Shown here piece by piece: positions 30,461 through 39,012 of a DNA stretch of 64,000 nt. Origin of the DNA: Ruegeria pomeroyi DSS-3. GTDB taxonomy: Bacteria > Pseudomonadota > Alphaproteobacteria > Rhodobacterales > Rhodobacteraceae. Position numbers and translations under genes: made by a program. Position 1 is the stretch's first letter. Each line of letters begins with the position of its first letter. The notes beneath the pieces were generated by a model. That model did not search any database and was not told the DNA's origin. It saw only the letters and a program-made list of their open reading frames with translations. Location: the NCBI RefSeq assembly GCF_000011965.2, contig NC_006569.1:372001-436000 (forward strand). The letters are read 5' to 3'.

Positions 30461-31855
30461 ATGTTGAGCAGACGTTCCTTTCTATGGGCATCGGGCGGGG
30501 TGGCCGCAATTGCGGCCCTGCCCGCAACGGCGATACGCGCCCAGACCGCCGCGCCCGAGCTGGTGGCACGGGTGAATCCGGTGCAGCTGCTGCCGTCGGG
30601 CTATCCGGAAACCTCGGTCTGGGGCTATGGCGGCCAGGCACCGGGGGCCGAGATCCGGGTGACGCAGGGCGCGCGGATCGCGCGCCGCTTCGTCAACCAG
30701 CTGCCGCAGGCCAGCTCGGTCCACTGGCACGGGCTGCGCGCGGAAAACGCGATGGATGGGGTCTCGGGCCTGACGCAGGATGCGGTGCCGCCGGGCGAGA
30801 GCTTTGACTATGATCTGGTGGCCGAGGATGCGGGTACCTTCTGGTATCACTCGCACAACCGCTCGGCCGAGCAGGTGGCGCGCGGGCTTTATGGGCCGCT
30901 GATCGTCGACGAGCCGACACCGCCGGATGTGGATCGCGATGTGACGCTGATGCTGGATGACTGGCGGATCGACCCCGAAACCGGCCAGATCGAAGACGAT
31001 TTCGGTGCCACCCATGATCTGTCGCATGGCGGGCGTCTGGGCAATTACATCTCGACCAATGGCGAGGCCGCGTATCAGCTGCCGGTCAAGCGGCACGAGC
31101 GCCTGCGCCTGCGGATCGTCAACGCCGCCAATGCCCGGCTGTTCACGCTTGGCCTTCAGGGTCTGGACGGCTGGCTGATGGCCTATGACGGGATGCCGAT
31201 CGCGACCCCCGAGGCGATACCCGAGACCTTTACCCTGGGTCCGGGCCAGCGGGTGGACCTGTTTGTGGATGTCATCGCCGACGCGGGTCAGGAGGCGCTG
31301 CTGGGCCGGGTGGATCAGCGCGGCGGCTTTGTTCAGGCGGCGTTTCCGGTATCGGGCGGTGCCAGCGTCAATCGCCGCCCCGCGCCCGCGCCGCTGCCGC
31401 CCAACCGGGCGCCGGATCTGGCCGGGCTGGATGAGGCCGCAACCCTGCGGCTGGAGATGAGCGGCGGTGCCATGGGTGGCATGCGCGACGCGATCTGGAA
31501 AGGCAGCAGCCGCAAGGCGGGCGATCTGATGGCCGAGGGTCAGTTCTGGGCCTTCAACGGGCTGGTCGGGATGACCGACACGCCCTTGGCCAGCCTGTCC
31601 CTGGGGCAGGTCGCGCGCATGACCGTGGTCAACGACACGGTCTTTGCCCATGCGATGCACCTGCACGGGATGCATTTCCGGGTACTGGCAGAGGACGGTA
31701 CGCCCGGACCCCTGCGCGATACCTTGCTGACCATGCGCGGCGAAACTCATGAAATCGTCTTTGCCGCAGACAACCCGGGCCGCTGGGCCTTTCACTGTCA
31801 CATGCTCAGCCACGCGGCCTCGGGCATGATGACCTGGATCGAGGTGACCGCATGA
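30461..31855 (+). CDS. Tat-exported multicopper oxidase (CueO/FtsP-like)
   Basis: This 464-residue protein has a Tat signal (MLSRRSFLWASGG). All four copper motifs are present: VHWHGLR, FWYHSHNRS, AMHLHGMHF and the type-1 motif FHCHMLSHAASGMM. The protein is therefore a complete three-domain laccase-like oxidase, expected to oxidise Cu(I) or a small organic reductant in the periplasm. No Met-rich insert like that of E. coli CueO is seen. It is flanked by two c-type cytochromes and overlaps the second (stop/ATG), an unusual arrangement for a copper oxidase. Confidence 0.92.
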   Translation: MLSRRSFLWASGGVAAIAALPATAIRAQTAAPELVARVNPVQLLPSGYPETSVWGYGGQAPGAEIRVTQGARIARRFVNQLPQASSVHWHGLRAENAMDGVSGLTQDAVPPGESFDYDLVAEDAGTFWYHSHNRSAEQVARGLYGPLIVDEPTPPDVDRDVTLMLDDWRIDPETGQIEDDFGATHDLSHGGRLGNYISTNGEAAYQLPVKRHERLRLRIVNAANARLFTLGLQGLDGWLMAYDGMPIATPEAIPETFTLGPGQRVDLFVDVIADAGQEALLGRVDQRGGFVQAAFPVSGGASVNRRPAPAPLPPNRAPDLAGLDEAATLRLEMSGGAMGGMRDAIWKGSSRKAGDLMAEGQFWAFNGLVGMTDTPLASLSLGQVARMTVVNDTVFAHAMHLHGMHFRVLAEDGTPGPLRDTLLTMRGETHEIVFAADNPGRWAFHCHMLSHAASGMMTWIEVTA

Positions 31856-32352
31856 AACCCGTCTATCTGGCCGGCTCTGCCGTTGCGATCATTGCCCTTG
31901 CCGCGGTGATCTATGCCGCGCGCGCAACAACCGGGCCCGTGTCCGCGGGCGCGTCCACATCTGTGAGTGTGGTCAGCGATGCCACGCTGGCACAGGGAGA
32001 GACGCTCTATCAGGAGAACTGCGCCTCTTGCCACGGCAGGTCGCTCGAGGGGCAGCCGAACTGGCGCGAACCGGATGCGGATGGCCGCCTGCCGGCGCCT
32101 CCGCATGACGAGAGCGGGCATACCTGGCACCATCCAGACAGCATGCTGTTCGATTATACCAAGTTCGGCGGTCAGGCGACGCTGGCCGCGCTGGGGGTAG
32201 AGCTGGAAAGCGGCATGCCCGCCTTTGGCGAGCAACTGAGCGACGACCAGATCCGGTCGATCCTGGACTACATCAAATCGACCTGGCCCGCGCGCGTGCG
32301 TGCCGCCCAGGCCGAGCGGACCCGCGCCGACGAGGAGGCACGCAACCAATGA
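31852..32352 (+). CDS. c-type cytochrome, membrane anchored
   Basis: This 166-residue protein has an N-terminal membrane segment (residues 4-24), a Ser/Thr-rich linker and a mono-haem domain with Cys57-Ala-Ser-Cys60-His61. Further on, ESGMPAFGEQLSDDQI contains the usual distal Met and the C-terminal helix. HDESGHTWHHPDSM adds several histidines. Its ATG overlaps the oxidase stop and its own stop overlaps the DsbA-like start, so the four genes are one tightly coupled unit. Confidence 0.9.
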   Translation: MKPVYLAGSAVAIIALAAVIYAARATTGPVSAGASTSVSVVSDATLAQGETLYQENCASCHGRSLEGQPNWREPDADGRLPAPPHDESGHTWHHPDSMLFDYTKFGGQATLAALGVELESGMPAFGEQLSDDQIRSILDYIKSTWPARVRAAQAERTRADEEARNQ

Positions 32353-33083
32353 CCCGAGCCAAGCAAATCATCCTTTGGGCCAGCCTCTCGGCGATGCCCT
32401 TGATCGCCCAGGCCAGCGAACGCAGCGACGACGAGATCAAGGCGCTGGTCTATCAGGCGATCCTGGAACGCCCCGAGATCATCCTGCAAGCGGTCGAACA
32501 GCTGCAACAGGCCGAAGAGGCGGCACAGGCGGCCTCGGCCCATGCGGCGCTGACCGAGAACCGTGACAGCCTGTTCAACGATCCCAACGCGCCGGTTCTG
32601 GGCAACCCCGAGGGCGATGTCACGGTGGTCGAATTCTTTGACTACAACTGCCCCTATTGCCGCCGCGCCATGGCCGAGGTTCAGGGTCTGGTCGACGCCG
32701 ATCCGAATGTGCGGCTGGTCTATCGCGAATGGCCGATCCTGGGAGAGGGGTCCGATTTCGCCGCCCGCGCCGCACTGGCGGCGCGCCAGCAAGGCAAATA
32801 CGAGGCGTTCCACTGGGCGCTGATGGGAATGTCGGGCAAGGCGAACGAGACCGGCGTGCTGCGGATCGCGCGCGAGGTCGGGCTGGATACCGAGCAGTTG
32901 CAGCGCGACATGGAGGCCCCCGAGGTCACCGCCCATATCGCGCAGTCCATGGCGCTGGCGCAGAAACTTGGGTTCAACGGCACCCCTTCCTTTGTGGTCG
33001 AGGACGCGCTGGTGCCCGGTTTCGTCGAGCAGTCGCAATTGCAGGATGCGGTCGATCGCGCGCGTAAGGCCGCGGCCAAGTAA
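32349..33083 (+). CDS. DsbA-family periplasmic thiol oxidoreductase
   Basis: This 244-residue protein has a signal peptide (to about residue 22, LIAQA) and an N-terminal helical extension (about 25-75) as in the Com1/ScsC/BcfH-like group. The thioredoxin domain carries Cys101-Pro-Tyr-Cys104 (FFDYNCPYCRRAM) and the cis-proline loop GFNGTPSFVV. ScsC-type proteins protect periplasmic thiols against copper. It closes the cytochrome-oxidase operon and is followed by a strong hairpin at 33133-33162. Confidence 0.9.
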   Translation: MTRAKQIILWASLSAMPLIAQASERSDDEIKALVYQAILERPEIILQAVEQLQQAEEAAQAASAHAALTENRDSLFNDPNAPVLGNPEGDVTVVEFFDYNCPYCRRAMAEVQGLVDADPNVRLVYREWPILGEGSDFAARAALAARQQGKYEAFHWALMGMSGKANETGVLRIAREVGLDTEQLQRDMEAPEVTAHIAQSMALAQKLGFNGTPSFVVEDALVPGFVEQSQLQDAVDRARKAAAK

Positions 33084-33132
33084 TCCGACCCCGAGACAGC
33101 GCGGCACCTTTCAGCCTTCCTCCAGCCGCGCC

Positions 33133-33162
33133 GCCGCCCCCGGTTCCCTTCCCGGGGGCGGC
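33133..33162. terminator. Strong hairpin after the oxidase operon
   Basis: GCCGCCCCCGG and CCGGGGGCGGC are exact reverse complements (11 bp) with an 8-base loop, 50 bases past the DsbA-like stop. There is no T-run, but its position before the next GATACA site suggests the end of one transcription unit. Confidence 0.55.
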
Positions 33163-33204
33163 CCTGGCGAAAAAGGTAACCCTCTGTCGCAGAGGCAAGG
33201 CCTG

Positions 33205-33220
33205 GTTACATCGCGATACA
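33205..33220 (+). promoter_or_regulatory. Copper-island direct repeat, site C
   Basis: GTTACA at 33205-33210 and GATACA at 33215-33220 (GTTACATCGCGATACAAA) keep the 10-base period with one mismatch. It lies 66 bases upstream of the TVP38-type gene, the start of the unit that includes the copper ATPase. Confidence 0.65.
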
Positions 33221-33286
33221 AATCTCTTCCTGGCCGCGCTGGCGCTGCTTGAGATCACTCCCGATATCTGACCAAGCGGCAAGCCG

Positions 33287-34045
33287 ATGCCGCCCGCTCA
33301 ACCCCCGATCACAGGTGCCAAGTTGCAGAGCAGACCCGCGCACAGACCGTTTCCCAGCCGCTCCGTAACGGTCGCGCTGCTTGCGGCTCTGATGGTGGCG
33401 GCGGTGTTGGCGGTGGGATGGGCCGGGCTGGAACAGCAGAGTGTCGCGGCCTTGCTGGAACGCGCGGGACCCTTGGGGCCCATCGCCATTGTCGCGCTGA
33501 TGACACTGGCCGTTGTGATCAGCCCCTTGCCCTCGGCCCCGATCGCGCTTGCCGCCGGTGCCGCCTATGGCCATGCGCTGGGGACCGGGCTGGTTCTGGC
33601 CGGCGCCATGGCAGGCGCCATGATCGCCTTTACCCTGGCGCGGTTGCTGGGGCGGGCATTTGTGGTGCGATGGGTCGGACCCATGTCCGACGCGGGCCTG
33701 CTCGGGTCGCAGAATTTTCTGACCTGGACCGTTTTGGTCAGCCGCCTGCTGCCTTTCGTGTCGTTCGACCTTGTCAGCTATGCCGCCGGCTTGTCGGCGC
33801 TGCGTCCCTGGCGGTTCGTTTTGGCGACCCTTGTCGGGATCGTGCCGGCCAGTTTCGGACTGGCCCATCTGGGCAGTGCGTTGCGCCAGCCCGCCGCGGG
33901 CGGTGCGGTCTGGCCTGTTCTGGCGCTCGGCCTTCTGACCGGCCTGCCTGTGGCCTGGGCGGTATGGCGGTCCCGGCGCGCGCCCGGACCTGCCGGCGCG
34001 AGCGGGTCACCTGCTCAATCAACCAAGATGCCAAGGAGGCTCTGA
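33287..34045 (+). CDS. TVP38/TMEM64 (VTT-domain, DedA-like) membrane protein
   Basis: This 252-residue protein has about six hydrophobic segments and the VTT-domain signature: PLGPIAIVALMTLAVVISPLPSAPIALAAG, then the glycine-rich GTGLVLAGAMAGAMIAFTLAR and the conserved arginine in VSRLLPFVSFDLVSYAAG. These segments are seen in family order. Family members act in lipid scrambling and membrane homeostasis and are frequent in metal-resistance loci, with no settled role there. The C-terminal tail is Pro/Arg-rich. Its stop overlaps the start of a 39-residue ORF. Confidence 0.82.
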   Translation: MPPAQPPITGAKLQSRPAHRPFPSRSVTVALLAALMVAAVLAVGWAGLEQQSVAALLERAGPLGPIAIVALMTLAVVISPLPSAPIALAAGAAYGHALGTGLVLAGAMAGAMIAFTLARLLGRAFVVRWVGPMSDAGLLGSQNFLTWTVLVSRLLPFVSFDLVSYAAGLSALRPWRFVLATLVGIVPASFGLAHLGSALRQPAAGGAVWPVLALGLLTGLPVAWAVWRSRRAPGPAGASGSPAQSTKMPRRL

Positions 34046-34164
34046 TGATGCTCATTCTCTATACCCTGCTGTTGTCTCCGCTTGTCGGGCTGTGCCTGCG
34101 CCGCGTGGCGCGGCGCCAGCTGGTCCGCATCGAACATCCGACCTTGAAAGGAGCACGGTCATGA
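34045..34164 (+). CDS. 39-residue single-membrane-span peptide
   Basis: The ORF starts ATGATG at 34045, overlapping the previous stop, with AAGGAGG about 8 bases upstream. It encodes MMLILYTLLLSPLVGLCLRR followed by a basic tail, a single hydrophobic helix with the positive side in the cytoplasm. Its TGA at 34162-34164 overlaps the ATG of the next gene at 34161. Overlaps on both sides and a strong ribosome site argue that it is translated. I do not recognise a family; it may assist a membrane partner in this operon. Confidence 0.6.
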   Translation: MMLILYTLLLSPLVGLCLRRVARRQLVRIEHPTLKGARS

Positions 34165-35222
34165 GCGCTTCGCGTATTCTCACCGCCTTTGGTCTGACCG
34201 GCGCCTTGGTCACCGCAGGGGTCGCGCAGGCGGGGATTGTCTATATCCCCGAAGGCAGCGCCGATTCCGTTCTGATGGTCGAAAGCGAGACAGGCCAGCC
34301 GGTTGGGCGGATCTCGGGTGTCGAGGCGGTGCACGGATTGGCCGGTGCGCCGGGCACCCCGTATCTGGTGGCGGGCAGCTACAGCGAGATCGACCCGGAA
34401 AGTGCTGCGCAGACGGCCAGGCCCGAAGGCGTCAGCCAGGCCGATCACAACGCCCACCATGCCAAACCCGCCAAGGCCGCGATGCCGACCGACAAGGGGC
34501 TGAGCCTTGTCTCCGTGATCGACGCCGGGACGGGCGAGGTGGTGCGGCGGATCGAGGTGCCGGGCGCGGTGCACCACACCGCCGTATCGCCCGATGGCCG
34601 CTGGGCCATGGCAACCCATCCAGGCGGCGATGGCGTGTCGCTGATCGACCTGTCCACACTGGAATATGCCGGTTTCATCGCAACCGGACCGATGCCCAAT
34701 TACGTGTCCTTCAGCCCCGACAACAGCCGCGCCTATGTCAGCAATGCCGGCAACGGGACGCTCAGCGAACTGGACCTCGACCGGCGCATCCTGTCGCGCA
34801 ACCTGCTGGCCGGTGAAGGGCCCGAACATTTCGCCCTGTCCCGCGATGGCGCCACCGTGTTTGTGGCCGATGCCGAGGCGGGCAGGGTGCTGCGGCTGGA
34901 CATCGCCTCGGGCGCCGAAACCGCGAGCTACGGGTTCGGGGCCGAGTTGCACGGGCTCGACCTGTCCGAGCGCGAGGACACCCTGTTTGTCGCCGTCAAG
35001 GGCGCCGATCAGGTTGCCGCGGTCGATCTGGCCTCGGGTGCTGTCCGCCTGCAAGAGCTTGCCCCGGCGCCCTATCACCTGACCGTGGCCGATGGCGGCG
35101 AAACGCTTTTTGTCAGCAGCCGCGAGGCCTCGATGGTCTGGGCCGTCGATCAGGTCTCTCTCCGGGTGACGGCAGAGATCGGGATCGAGGGCGAAGGCCA
35201 CCAGATGGTCGTTCTGCCATAG
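34161..35222 (+). CDS. Periplasmic YncE-like beta-propeller protein
   Basis: This 353-residue protein has a signal peptide (MSASRILTAFGLTGALVTAG, cleaved near AQAG) followed by repeated blade motifs: AVSPDGRWAMATHP, SFSPDNSRAYVSN, ALSRDGATVFVADAEAGRVL and DLSEREDTLFVAVKG. The pattern is that of YncE/YVTN-type seven-bladed propellers. An insertion at about residues 85-115 is rich in His/Asp (ADHNAHHAKPAKAA) and may bind metal. AAAGGAG precedes the ATG. A structural or metal-binding role in the copper operon is inferred from position. Confidence 0.85.
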   Translation: MSASRILTAFGLTGALVTAGVAQAGIVYIPEGSADSVLMVESETGQPVGRISGVEAVHGLAGAPGTPYLVAGSYSEIDPESAAQTARPEGVSQADHNAHHAKPAKAAMPTDKGLSLVSVIDAGTGEVVRRIEVPGAVHHTAVSPDGRWAMATHPGGDGVSLIDLSTLEYAGFIATGPMPNYVSFSPDNSRAYVSNAGNGTLSELDLDRRILSRNLLAGEGPEHFALSRDGATVFVADAEAGRVLRLDIASGAETASYGFGAELHGLDLSEREDTLFVAVKGADQVAAVDLASGAVRLQELAPAPYHLTVADGGETLFVSSREASMVWAVDQVSLRVTAEIGIEGEGHQMVVLP

Positions 35223-35278
35223 CGCGGGCGCAGCCGCCCGCAAGATTGCCAAGCACGTAACCGATAAACGGATCCAGC

Positions 35279-37636
35279 ATGGAACATTCCGCCCACAGCC
35301 ACCCCACGCCCGACACTCCGGACATATTTACCTGCCCGATGCATCCCGAGGTGCGGCAATCGGCTCCCGGGAGCTGCCCGAAATGCGGCATGACGCTCGT
35401 TTCGGAACAGGCGGCCGCGCTCCATGCCCAGTGCCACGGTCAGGGGCATGGCCCTGGGCACGGCGGCACGGACGAACCCGGCGGGAAATACGACAGTGTG
35501 CCCGCCGGCTGGACGGGCAGTGTCTATACCTGTCCGATGCACCCGCAGGTGCGCCAGACCGATCCGGGTTCCTGCCCGCTCTGCGGCATGGGGCTGGAAC
35601 TGGACAGCGTGGCGTCGGCCGATGACGGCCCCAACCCGGAACTGGTGGATTTCACCCGCCGGTTCCGGGTGGGCGCGGTGCTGACGCTTCCGTTGCTGGT
35701 TCTGACCATGGGGCCCTATCTGGGCTTTCCAGAAGTGCGCACGCTGTTTGGCGAACGCATGACGCTGTGGATCGAACTGGTTCTGGGCACACCGGTCGTC
35801 TGGTGGTGCGGTTGGCCGTTCATGATGCGGGGCTGGACCTCGTTTAGAACCCGGCATCTGAACATGTTCTCGCTGATCGCGATGGGGGTGCTGGCGGCAT
35901 GGCTGTTCAGCGTCGCCGCGGTGTTGTGGCCGCAGGTCTTCCCCGACGGATTCCGCGACGCCGAGGGCAATGTCGGCGTCTATTTCGAGGCGGCGGCAGT
36001 CATCGTCACCCTGGTTCTGCTGGGTCAGGTGATGGAGTTGCGCGCCCGCGAGGGTACCGGCAAGGCGATCCGCGCGCTTCTGGACATGGCGGCCAAGACC
36101 GCGCGGGTGATCCGCGACGATGGCCGCGAAGAGGAGATCCCGCTGGACGCGGTTCAGCGGGGCGACCGGCTGCGGGTGCGTCCCGGCGACAAGGTGCCGG
36201 TGGACGGAGTGGTGACCGAGGGCCGCTCCTCGGTCGATGAAAGCATGATCACCGGCGAGCCGGTCCCGGTTGAAAAGGTGGCGGGCGACAGGCTGACCGG
36301 GGCCACCATCAACGGCACCGGCAGCCTGGTGATGGAGGCGACGCGGGTCGGCGCCGACACGATGCTGAGCCAGATCGTCGAGATGGTGTCGAATGCGCAG
36401 CGTTCGCGCGCGCCGATCCAGAAATACGCCGATCAGGTGGCCGGGATGTTCGTGCCTGCCGTGATCGTGATCGCGGCGCTGGCCTTTGTCGGCTGGGCGT
36501 TCTGGGGTCCGGCGCCGGCGCTGTCCTATGCGCTGGTCGCGGCGGTGGCGGTGCTGATCATCGCCTGTCCCTGCGCCCTCGGCTTGGCCACGCCGATGTC
36601 GATCATGACCGCCACCGGGCGCGGCGCACAGGCGGGCGTGCTGATCAAGAACGCCGAGGCGCTGGAACGGTTCGAAAAGGTCGACACGCTGATCGTGGAC
36701 AAGACCGGCACGCTGACCATGGGCAAACCGCGTCTGGTGGCGGTCCTGCCCGAGGCGGGCCATGACGAGGGTGAGGTGCTGCGGCTGGCGGCAACGCTGG
36801 AGAAAGGGTCGGAACACCCCTTGGCCGAGGCCATCGTGGCCGGGGCCGAGGAGCGCGGCGTCGCCCTTGGTACGGCGACTGATTTCGAGGCGGTCACCGG
36901 CAAGGGTGTCACCGGCACAGTTGACGGCAAGGCGGTTGCCCTGGGCAATCGCAAGCTGGTCGAGGATCTGGGCCTGGATGCGGGCAATCTGGCCGAAACC
37001 GCCAATACCCGCCGGGACGAGGGCGAAACCGTGATGTTCGTGGTGGTCGAGGGCGCGCTGGCCGGGTTGGTCGCCGTCTCGGACCCGGTCAAGGAGACCA
37101 CGCCCGCCGCGCTGAAGGCCCTGCACGAACTGGGCTTTCGCATCATCATGGCAACCGGCGACAACGAACGCACCGCCAAGGCCGTCGCCGCGCGGCTGGG
37201 CATCGACGAGATCCGCGCCGACGTGCTGCCCGAGGACAAGGCCCGCATCGTGCGCGAGCTTCAGGCCGAGGGGCGCAAGGTGGCGATGGCGGGCGACGGG
37301 GTGAACGACGCCCCGGCGCTGGCGCAGGCCGATGTCGGCATCGCGATGGGCACCGGGGCCGATGTGGCCATCGAAAGCGCGGGTATCACCCTGGTCAAGG
37401 GCAATCTGGACGGCATCGTCCGGGCCCGGCGGCTGGCCCGCGCCACGATGCGCAACATCCGGCAGAACCTGTTCTTTGCGCTGATCTACAACGCCTCCGG
37501 CGTGCCGGTGGCGGCGGGGCTGCTGTATCCGTTCTTCGGCATCCTGATCAGCCCGATGTTCGCCGCCTTTGCGATGAGCGCCTCGTCGATCTCGGTGGTG
37601 CTGAACGCGCTTCGCCTGCGCGGGACCCGGATCTGA
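35279..37636 (+). CDS. copA: Copper-transporting P1B-type ATPase with two N-terminal heavy-metal-binding domains
   Basis: This 785-residue pump has, instead of GMTCxxC domains, two copies of the short zinc-ribbon-like heavy-metal domain: [20 protein letters not shown] near residue 18 and [20 protein letters not shown] near 85. Between them lies a His-rich linker ([15 protein letters not shown]). The membrane metal site CPC is at residues 430-432, the phosphorylated Asp474 is in DKTGTLT, the HP motif is SEHPLAE, and [10 protein letters not shown] is the hinge. The His-rich linker and CPC favour Cu(I) efflux to the periplasm. It follows the propeller gene by 56 bases. Confidence 0.93.
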   Translation: MEHSAHSHPTPDTPDIFTCPMHPEVRQSAPGSCPKCGMTLVSEQAAALHAQCHGQGHGPGHGGTDEPGGKYDSVPAGWTGSVYTCPMHPQVRQTDPGSCPLCGMGLELDSVASADDGPNPELVDFTRRFRVGAVLTLPLLVLTMGPYLGFPEVRTLFGERMTLWIELVLGTPVVWWCGWPFMMRGWTSFRTRHLNMFSLIAMGVLAAWLFSVAAVLWPQVFPDGFRDAEGNVGVYFEAAAVIVTLVLLGQVMELRAREGTGKAIRALLDMAAKTARVIRDDGREEEIPLDAVQRGDRLRVRPGDKVPVDGVVTEGRSSVDESMITGEPVPVEKVAGDRLTGATINGTGSLVMEATRVGADTMLSQIVEMVSNAQRSRAPIQKYADQVAGMFVPAVIVIAALAFVGWAFWGPAPALSYALVAAVAVLIIACPCALGLATPMSIMTATGRGAQAGVLIKNAEALERFEKVDTLIVDKTGTLTMGKPRLVAVLPEAGHDEGEVLRLAATLEKGSEHPLAEAIVAGAEERGVALGTATDFEAVTGKGVTGTVDGKAVALGNRKLVEDLGLDAGNLAETANTRRDEGETVMFVVVEGALAGLVAVSDPVKETTPAALKALHELGFRIIMATGDNERTAKAVAARLGIDEIRADVLPEDKARIVRELQAEGRKVAMAGDGVNDAPALAQADVGIAMGTGADVAIESAGITLVKGNLDGIVRARRLARATMRNIRQNLFFALIYNASGVPVAAGLLYPFFGILISPMFAAFAMSASSISVVLNALRLRGTRI

Positions 37637-37665
37637 GGCGGTGGGGTTGAAACAGGGCTGATCCG

Positions 37666-39012
37666 ATGACCAGAACACCACAGACCCATGAGGCCGCGCC
37701 CGGGGGCGCGGGCAGCATCAGCCTGACCAACGCGGTTGCCATGGGCACCGGGGTGATGATCGGGGCGGGGATATTTGCCCTGACCGGACAGATCGCCGGT
37801 CTTGCAGGGCCTTTGTTCCCGCTCTCTTTCGTGCTGGGCGCGGTGGTGACGATGTTCAGCGCCTACAGCTATATCGTGATGTCGAACACCTGGCCCTCGT
37901 CCGGCGGTATCGCGATGATCCTGACCAAGGCCTATGGCCCCGGTGCCGTGGCGGCGGCGGCCTCGGTGCTGATGGCGCTGTCGATGGTCATCAACGAAAG
38001 CCTGGTGGCGCGCACCTTTGCCACCTATGCACTGCGCCCCTTTGGCATTCAGGACGGGCCGCTGGTGCCCGCGATTGGCGTTGCGCTGATCGTGATGGCC
38101 TATCTGGTCAACGTCTCGGGCAATCGCGCGGTGGGGCTGTGGTCACTGGTGATGTCGGCGGTCAAGATCGGCGGTATCGCGCTGTTCGGCATCGCCGCCC
38201 TGTGGGCCAGCGGTATCGAGAACTGGTCACCCGCCGCGCGATTGTCGCAAAACGGGATCACAGGTTTTGCCGCCTCGGTGGCGCTGTCGATCCTGGCGTT
38301 CAAGGGGTTCACGACGATCACCAACAGCGGTGGCGAAATCACCGATCCCAGGCGCAATGTCGGGCGGACGATCCTGCTTTCGATCGCGGTCTGTGTTGTC
38401 GTCTACCTGCTGGTGGCGCTGGCGGTCGGCTCGGCATTGACGCCCGTGCAAATCCAGCAGGCGCGCGATTATGCCCTGGCAGAGGCGGCGCAGCCGGTGC
38501 TGGGCCAGACCGGGTTCTATCTGACGGTGGCGCTTGCCATGGTGGCCACCGCATCGGGCCTGATCGCCAGCGTCTTTGCGGTGTCGCGCATGCTGACCAT
38601 GCTGACCGAGATGAAGATGATCCCGCACAGCCACTTTGGCATGCCCGGCGGCATCCGCTCCCATATGCTGATCTATACGGTTGTGATCGCCGGTGCCCTG
38701 ACCGTGTTGTTCGATCTGGGCCGGATCGCCTCGCTGGGCGCTTTCTTCTATCTGGTGATGGATATGGTGGTGCATTGGGGTGTGTGGAAGAACCTGCGGC
38801 ATCGGATCGGCGCACGGGGCTGGGTCATCCTGACCGCACTGACACTGGACGCCGCTGTACTGGCCGCCTTCACGCTGTTCAAATGGCGTGCCGATCCCAC
38901 TATCGTCATCGTTGCCCTTGTCACCATGCTGGCCGCCCTGCTGGCCGAGCGGCTGTATCTCGGCGGGTTCGTATCAGATGGTGGCGAGGGCAAACACACA
39001 GGACATCGCTAA
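37666..39012 (+). CDS. APC-family amino acid/amine permease
   Basis: This 448-residue protein has twelve predicted helices and the first-helix APC signature GTGVMIGAGIFALTGQIAGLAG. Later conserved segments include FKGFTTITNSGGEITDPRRN. The family imports amino acids or amines, sometimes by exchange. It lies 29 bases after the copper ATPase on the same strand, so it is probably part of that operon; its link to copper is not explained by known biochemistry. The 3' end overlaps the convergent ABC-type gene by 4 bases. Confidence 0.88.
   Translation: MTRTPQTHEAAPGGAGSISLTNAVAMGTGVMIGAGIFALTGQIAGLAGPLFPLSFVLGAVVTMFSAYSYIVMSNTWPSSGGIAMILTKAYGPGAVAAAASVLMALSMVINESLVARTFATYALRPFGIQDGPLVPAIGVALIVMAYLVNVSGNRAVGLWSLVMSAVKIGGIALFGIAALWASGIENWSPAARLSQNGITGFAASVALSILAFKGFTTITNSGGEITDPRRNVGRTILLSIAVCVVVYLLVALAVGSALTPVQIQQARDYALAEAAQPVLGQTGFYLTVALAMVATASGLIASVFAVSRMLTMLTEMKMIPHSHFGMPGGIRSHMLIYTVVIAGALTVLFDLGRIASLGAFFYLVMDMVVHWGVWKNLRHRIGARGWVILTALTLDAAVLAAFTLFKWRADPTIVIVALVTMLAALLAERLYLGGFVSDGGEGKHTGHR

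Noticed and set aside
35279-37681. Long antisense frames opposite the copper ATPase and other GC-rich genes
   Set aside because: They are His/Arg/Gln-rich low-complexity translations without motifs or start signals, typical of the strand opposite a high-GC gene.
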